Origin: Rhodospirillales bacterium
GTDB lineage: Bacteria; Pseudomonadota; Alphaproteobacteria; Kiloniellales; JACOMY01
Length of the DNA: 36,037 bases
Reading direction: 5' to 3'
Assembly (NCBI GenBank): GCA_014324045.1
Contig: JACOMY010000032.1
Location: 1 to 36,037 of the forward strand
The position numbers were made by a program, and so were the translations under genes. Below, in pieces: positions 33,120 to 36,037 of this stretch; positions within the stretch are counted from its first letter, which is position 1; each line of letters opens with the position of its first letter. The notes beneath the pieces were generated by a model. It was not told the origin of the DNA and searched no databases. It worked only from the letters and a program-made list of their open reading frames with translations.

Positions 33120-33668
33120 GTGAGCAAGAGAGCCCTGACCCAGCGCGCTCTGCGTGATCGGGCCCTGCATTATTTGGCCCGCTATGCGGCGAGCCGTAGC
33201 CGGGTCGAGGCTGTGTTGACTCGGCGGCTGGCTGCCGCCCGGGCGGAAGGACGGGCCGAGGTGGGGCCGGAGGACATCCCGCCGCTGCTCGACCGCCTGG
33301 AGGCGCTAGGCTTGATCGACGATCGCACCTATGCGGAGACTGAGGCCAGAAGCCTGGCGCGTCGCGGTTTTTCTTCTCAGGCCCTGGCGCTGCAGCTTGG
33401 CGAGCAGGGTCTTGCCCGGCCCCTGGTCGATGCAGCGATACGCGAACTGGAGCCGGGCTTGGACAGCGACCTCGTCCGTGGCTGGCGCTATGCCCGGCGG
33501 CGTCTGGGTCCCTACCGATCTCCCGACCGGCGCCCTGAGCGCCGCACGCGCGACCTGGCAGCCTTGCAGCGGCGCGGTTTCCCGCTGGAGGTCGCGCTGG
33601 GCATCGTCGATGCCGAGGCGCCGCCGCAACAGCACGTGAGCGAAGACGATGGCCTGCGCTTCGATTGA
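33120..33668 (+). CDS. recX: RecX family regulatory protein
   Basis: RecX binds RecA filaments and limits their activity. The 182-residue protein is built of three-helix repeats, as in the family. The first is LTQRALRDRALHYLARYAAS with RVEAVLTRRLAA. The second contains IPPLLDRLEALGLIDDRTYAE followed by SLARRGFSSQALALQLGEQG. The third reads RYARRRLGPYRS ... DLAALQRRGFPLEVALGIVD. The start is set at the GTG at 33120, because upstream residues in the same frame look non-coding and lack another start near a ribosome site. A 15-codon frame (33076-33123) ends in a TGA overlapping this GTG. recA is not in the window; recX here stands apart, divergent from the ABC permeases. Confidence 0.88.
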   Translation: MSKRALTQRALRDRALHYLARYAASRSRVEAVLTRRLAAARAEGRAEVGPEDIPPLLDRLEALGLIDDRTYAETEARSLARRGFSSQALALQLGEQGLARPLVDAAIRELEPGLDSDLVRGWRYARRRLGPYRSPDRRPERRTRDLAALQRRGFPLEVALGIVDAEAPPQQHVSEDDGLRFD

Positions 33669-34117
33669 GGCTTTGGCCGCTCCGCAGTACTAATTCAAGT
33701 GCGGGTTTCCAATTCTGCCTCGATCGGGATAGATCTCACGCACCGGGCGTTCTTCGATCTGGTCTTGCTGTTTCCGCTTCTCCTGGCCACGCCGGTGGGC
33801 GCCGTGCGGACGATGACCGATGCGGCGACACCTGGCGCCGAGTTTGAATTGAAGGCCGCACGGCCGGCCACAAGTGCGTCCACACCGCAGAGGCTGGCGA
33901 TCGGGTTCGGCAGATGCGAGGTCACGAACAAAAAGCGAAAGAGACCGCGGGTCCTGGCGCCGGTCGGGTCGCCGCCGGCCTCTGGTCTAGGAGAAGCCCG
34001 TGGGTCATGCGCTGGAGCGCTTCCGCTACCGCCGCTTCTTCGACGGCAGCCCGGTGACGGTCGGACCCTACTAGAAAATTTCGGGACCGCCAGAGAAACC
34101 GACTCCCGCCGCCGCTT

Positions 34118-34151
34118 TCCCGCACGGCTGGGCCCCGGGCCCCGTGCGGGA
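34118..34151. other. Strong GC-rich hairpin
   Basis: TCCCGCACGG (34118-34127) and CCGTGCGGGA (34142-34151) are perfect 10-bp complements around a loop that is itself GC-rich (GGGCCCCGGGCC). No T tract follows on either strand, so a simple intrinsic terminator is unlikely. Confidence 0.7.
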
Positions 34152-34258
34152 CAAGTCCGGCAAGCAGCCTGTAAGTCCCGTGCCGGCACCTTGCAACGGC
34201 CTTGGCACAACCCCTGCCGCCGCGGGAGCGGCCTAATCGGCAAGGCAGATCACATTTA

Positions 34259-34270
34259 CACATTTATGTG
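34259..34270. promoter_or_regulatory. AT-rich palindrome, possible operator upstream of the exported-protein gene
   Basis: CACATTTATGTG is a 12-nt palindrome (CACAT-TT-ATGTG) in the only AT-rich block of this region, 110 nt before the ATG at 34380. A wider pair TCACAT (34250-34255) and ATGTGA (34266-34271) overlaps it. It could be a regulator site or part of the promoter. It does not match a Fur or CRP consensus well. Confidence 0.35.
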
Positions 34271-34379
34271 AGTTATCCGCATTTTCGTGCTAGACAACTC
34301 GGGGACGCCGCTTTAGGTTCAGGTGGAGCTAAGTAGACAAGCTCAGAGAAACTAACCGAATTTACGGGAGGGACCACCC

Positions 34380-36037
34380 ATGCGGGAAACCTATCGCAGC
34401 TTTCTTGTCGCGCTGTCGGCCGCCGTGCTGCTGACCGGGGGCTTGCCGGGACCGGCGCAATCCCAAGGGCCGGAAGGAGGCTGGAGCCCGACCATCGATG
34501 GGGTGGAGTCGCAAGGCGACTATAGTGGCTATATGAAGCTCCCGGAGGGAGTCGCCTATAGACCTCTAGGGGACGAGTATTGGGGATGGATCGATTCTCA
34601 AAACCGGTTGCAATCCCCGGATCTGCCAACTCCGCCGGATCCCTGGATAGACTGGCGGGCGTGGCGGGAAGATCCCACTAAAAATTTTTTTAGAGATCCT
34701 GTTCACATTAGAAATGTTATAGACAGCGGCTACTATGAACCCGGAGATTGGGAAGCAGATCCTAACGGATCCACTTTCGAAGATCCTAACTGGACGGGTT
34801 TTTCTTCCGAACCTTCTTCTCCCAGGGATCTTAAACTCATCCGAAGAGTGGGCTGGTCGCCCAGAGAGGTGCGCCAGAGGTTCGACGATTGGACAGGCGG
34901 TTTTATGCGTAGAACTCTCCATCTATCGGGAGTAGGGGACGGCAGAAAGCTGTTGCTCGACCTGGCAATCAACCCTAAAACATTCGACCCTTTCATGTCC
35001 AGCCGCGACCGATACGCAATCAAGCGGGACAGAGGCGGACCCTATATAAGGTTCTCCTCTATGGAGGTTGGACCGGACGGTTCTTTCAGCAAAACGCTTG
35101 AAGACGGCCGCAGTATCGCCGGCAAGATTCCCAATCTCATAGATAACCTGTTCGATCGGCGGGCAATAGTAGCGACCTACAGCGGCTTGAACGGCCTGAA
35201 GATTTACTACAATAAATATAATAGTAAATATATCGGTGCGAACCAAGATGAACATGCCCACATCGACTCTCTGCGCAGGCTGATGTTCTTCGATTCTCAG
35301 CACTATTCCGAAGCCAATTACCGGGAGAATTTCGCGCTTGCCGAGAGTCTGGTGGTTAAGGGCATCTTCGGTTATCATGATAATGATGACGTCAAGCGCG
35401 AACACATAGAACGAGGGAAGTCCCTCTTGGGGAGGGACGCCGGGGATTTGTCGGTGGACCTGCGCCTTAACGCAGATAAAATCACGCAAGCGGAAGAAAT
35501 GGGCTGGACAAAAGGCAGAGGCAACGGCACTTGGAGATATTACTATAAGCGCTGGCAAGCCCATTTGAAGGACCGGGAAGACCGGGGCCTGCCTCTTGAC
35601 CATGACTTCGTCCCGCTCAAACAAAGGTCCCGAAATGCCCAAAACGTCAGCTGTGAAGGTGTGTCCTGTACAGGGATGCTTGGGCAACGTAAGCTTGAGA
35701 AGCTCTTCCGGAAGGATCGTTTCGTTCCCGGTCCGCATTGGGATAATGAGAAGGAGGAAGATGTTCTTGAGGATGTGCATACGGTCCTGGCAAATCAAGG
35801 CATCTATCTGACCCTTTATGACCCGTCACAAGGTCGTGGTCGCAGCTTCGGCGCCTGGATGGACGATGCGGGCTTTTTCGTCATGACTGGCGGCTATGTC
35901 GACCGCGCCGAAATACTCTTCGGAGCCGGCAGCGATTCCCGCACGGTCGCGGCGGTCGGCGAACGGACGGGGAACCGCCCGGCGGCGGATGCAACCTGGC
36001 GCGGTTCGATGGTGGGAACCGCCACCTCCATGAGAAG
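34380..36037 (+). CDS. Large exported protein with TbpB-like barrel segment, 3' end outside the window
   Basis: An uninterrupted frame of 552 codons runs from the ATG at 34380 (ribosome site GGGAGG, 8-nt spacing) off the end of the window. Residues 1-29 are a Sec signal peptide (SFLVALSAAVLLTGGLPGPA, then QSQG). Residues 30-420 are polar, Trp/Tyr/Asp/Arg-rich and unrecognised, with segments such as DWTGGFMRRTLHLSGVGDGR and KIYYNKYNSKY. A close cysteine pair (Cys425, Cys430; SCEGVSC) follows. From about residue 485 the sequence FGAWMDDAGFFVMTGGYVD and then RPAADATWRGSMVGTATS resembles the beta-barrel domain of transferrin-binding-protein-B-like surface proteins of alphaproteobacteria (W-x-G-x-MVGT). 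The middle part is much less GC-rich and uses AGA and ATA codons freely, unlike the neighbours. No lipobox Cys follows the signal peptide. Surface exposure or release is inference. Confidence 0.8.
   Translation, partial: MRETYRSFLVALSAAVLLTGGLPGPAQSQGPEGGWSPTIDGVESQGDYSGYMKLPEGVAYRPLGDEYWGWIDSQNRLQSPDLPTPPDPWIDWRAWREDPTKNFFRDPVHIRNVIDSGYYEPGDWEADPNGSTFEDPNWTGFSSEPSSPRDLKLIRRVGWSPREVRQRFDDWTGGFMRRTLHLSGVGDGRKLLLDLAINPKTFDPFMSSRDRYAIKRDRGGPYIRFSSMEVGPDGSFSKTLEDGRSIAGKIPNLIDNLFDRRAIVATYSGLNGLKIYYNKYNSKYIGANQDEHAHIDSLRRLMFFDSQHYSEANYRENFALAESLVVKGIFGYHDNDDVKREHIERGKSLLGRDAGDLSVDLRLNADKITQAEEMGWTKGRGNGTWRYYYKRWQAHLKDREDRGLPLDHDFVPLKQRSRNAQNVSCEGVSCTGMLGQRKLEKLFRKDRFVPGPHWDNEKEEDVLEDVHTVLANQGIYLTLYDPSQGRGRSFGAWMDDAGFFVMTGGYVDRAEILFGAGSDSRTVAAVGERTGNRPAADATWRGSMVGTATSMR

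Larger units (their letters stand above)
33669..34379. other. Gene-free interval upstream of the terminal exported-protein gene
   Basis: About 710 nt hold no recognisable gene; open frames on both strands are Arg/Pro/Ser-rich and lack ribosome sites. A 27-codon stretch between two TAG stops (33991-34071) contains a protein-like ALERFRYRRFFDGSP segment that I cannot place. A strong hairpin (34118-34151) is followed by an AT-rich block with a palindrome (34259-34270), listed separately. The last 40 nt lead into the ribosome site GGGAGG (34366-34371) of the next gene. Confidence 0.5.

Noticed and set aside
33991..34071. Protein-like fragment between two TAG stops (ALERFRYRRFFDGSP)
   Set aside because: It could be a gene remnant, but at 27 codons I could not match it to a family, so I do not call a pseudogene.
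33699..34271. 190-codon plus-strand frame between recX and the exported-protein gene
   Set aside because: Arg/Pro/Ser-rich, no ribosome site, no domain. The sequence also contains a large hairpin, so it is treated as non-coding.
34923..35798. Long open frame on the minus strand (291 codons) opposite the terminal exported-protein gene
   Set aside because: It lies fully antisense to a better frame that has a signal peptide, a ribosome site and a barrel-like end, and it has no ribosome site or recognisable motif of its own.
1..36037. CRISPR array, insertion sequence, integrase or prophage
   Set aside because: No regularly spaced repeats of CRISPR size, no transposase or integrase motifs and no phage structural genes were seen anywhere in the window.

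Overview
The window is GC-rich bacterial chromosome. Gene content and order point to an alphaproteobacterium, most likely of the Rhodospirillales in the broad sense. The supporting sets are addA-addB joined to an amgK-murU-tsaE peptidoglycan-recycling set, a gpmI-envC-ctpA run, proC-YbaK near YbjN and ubiK, and argD-argF followed by hslO remains. This placement is inference; there is no rRNA or other marker to settle it.

Left part (1-6.5 kb), mostly on the minus strand: the first codons of an MmeI-like restriction/methyltransferase gene cut by the window edge, an amidase, an unrecognised conserved-type protein, a DMT exporter (+), a YbaK-type tRNA deacylase with a one-base frameshift at its start, proC, a YbjN protein and ubiK. 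Centre-left (6.7-12.5 kb, plus strand): gpmI, a degenerate EnvC-type LytM protein, the carboxy-terminal protease ctpA, then a lone DUF262-HNH nuclease-like gene that looks inserted.

Centre (12.5-21.8 kb, minus strand): tsaE, amgK, murU, addB and addA are joined by successive 4-nt stop/start overlaps, with trxA 55 nt further on. This is one transcription unit covering tRNA t6A modification, MurNAc/GlcNAc recycling, double-strand-break repair and thiol redox. Diverging from tsaE are a ferredoxin/thioredoxin-reductase-like flavoprotein and a phospholipase/carboxylesterase. Pyruvate kinase and an MFS transporter follow on the minus strand, then a second DMT exporter on the plus strand.

Right part (27.6-36 kb): about 600 nt without a gene lead to a tRNA-Cys. 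Beyond it lies a decayed, internally deleted Hsp33 gene (hslO) just downstream of argD-argF. Next come two tandem ABC-2 type permeases with no ATPase partner, a divergent recX, and another 700-nt gene-poor stretch. The window closes inside a reading frame of more than 550 codons (34380 to the end) for a large exported protein. Its visible C-terminal part resembles TbpB-like beta-barrel surface proteins.

Three themes stand out. There are several short tandem repeats at gene ends and between genes (AddB tail, MurU ends, MFS loop, and near 3.6, 26.6 and 31.3 kb). There are two broken genes (YbaK, hslO). Two genes of unlike composition (DUF262-HNH and the terminal surface protein) look recently acquired. 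No complete novel multi-gene system is visible. The best leads are the terminal exported protein and the solitary DUF262-HNH gene.
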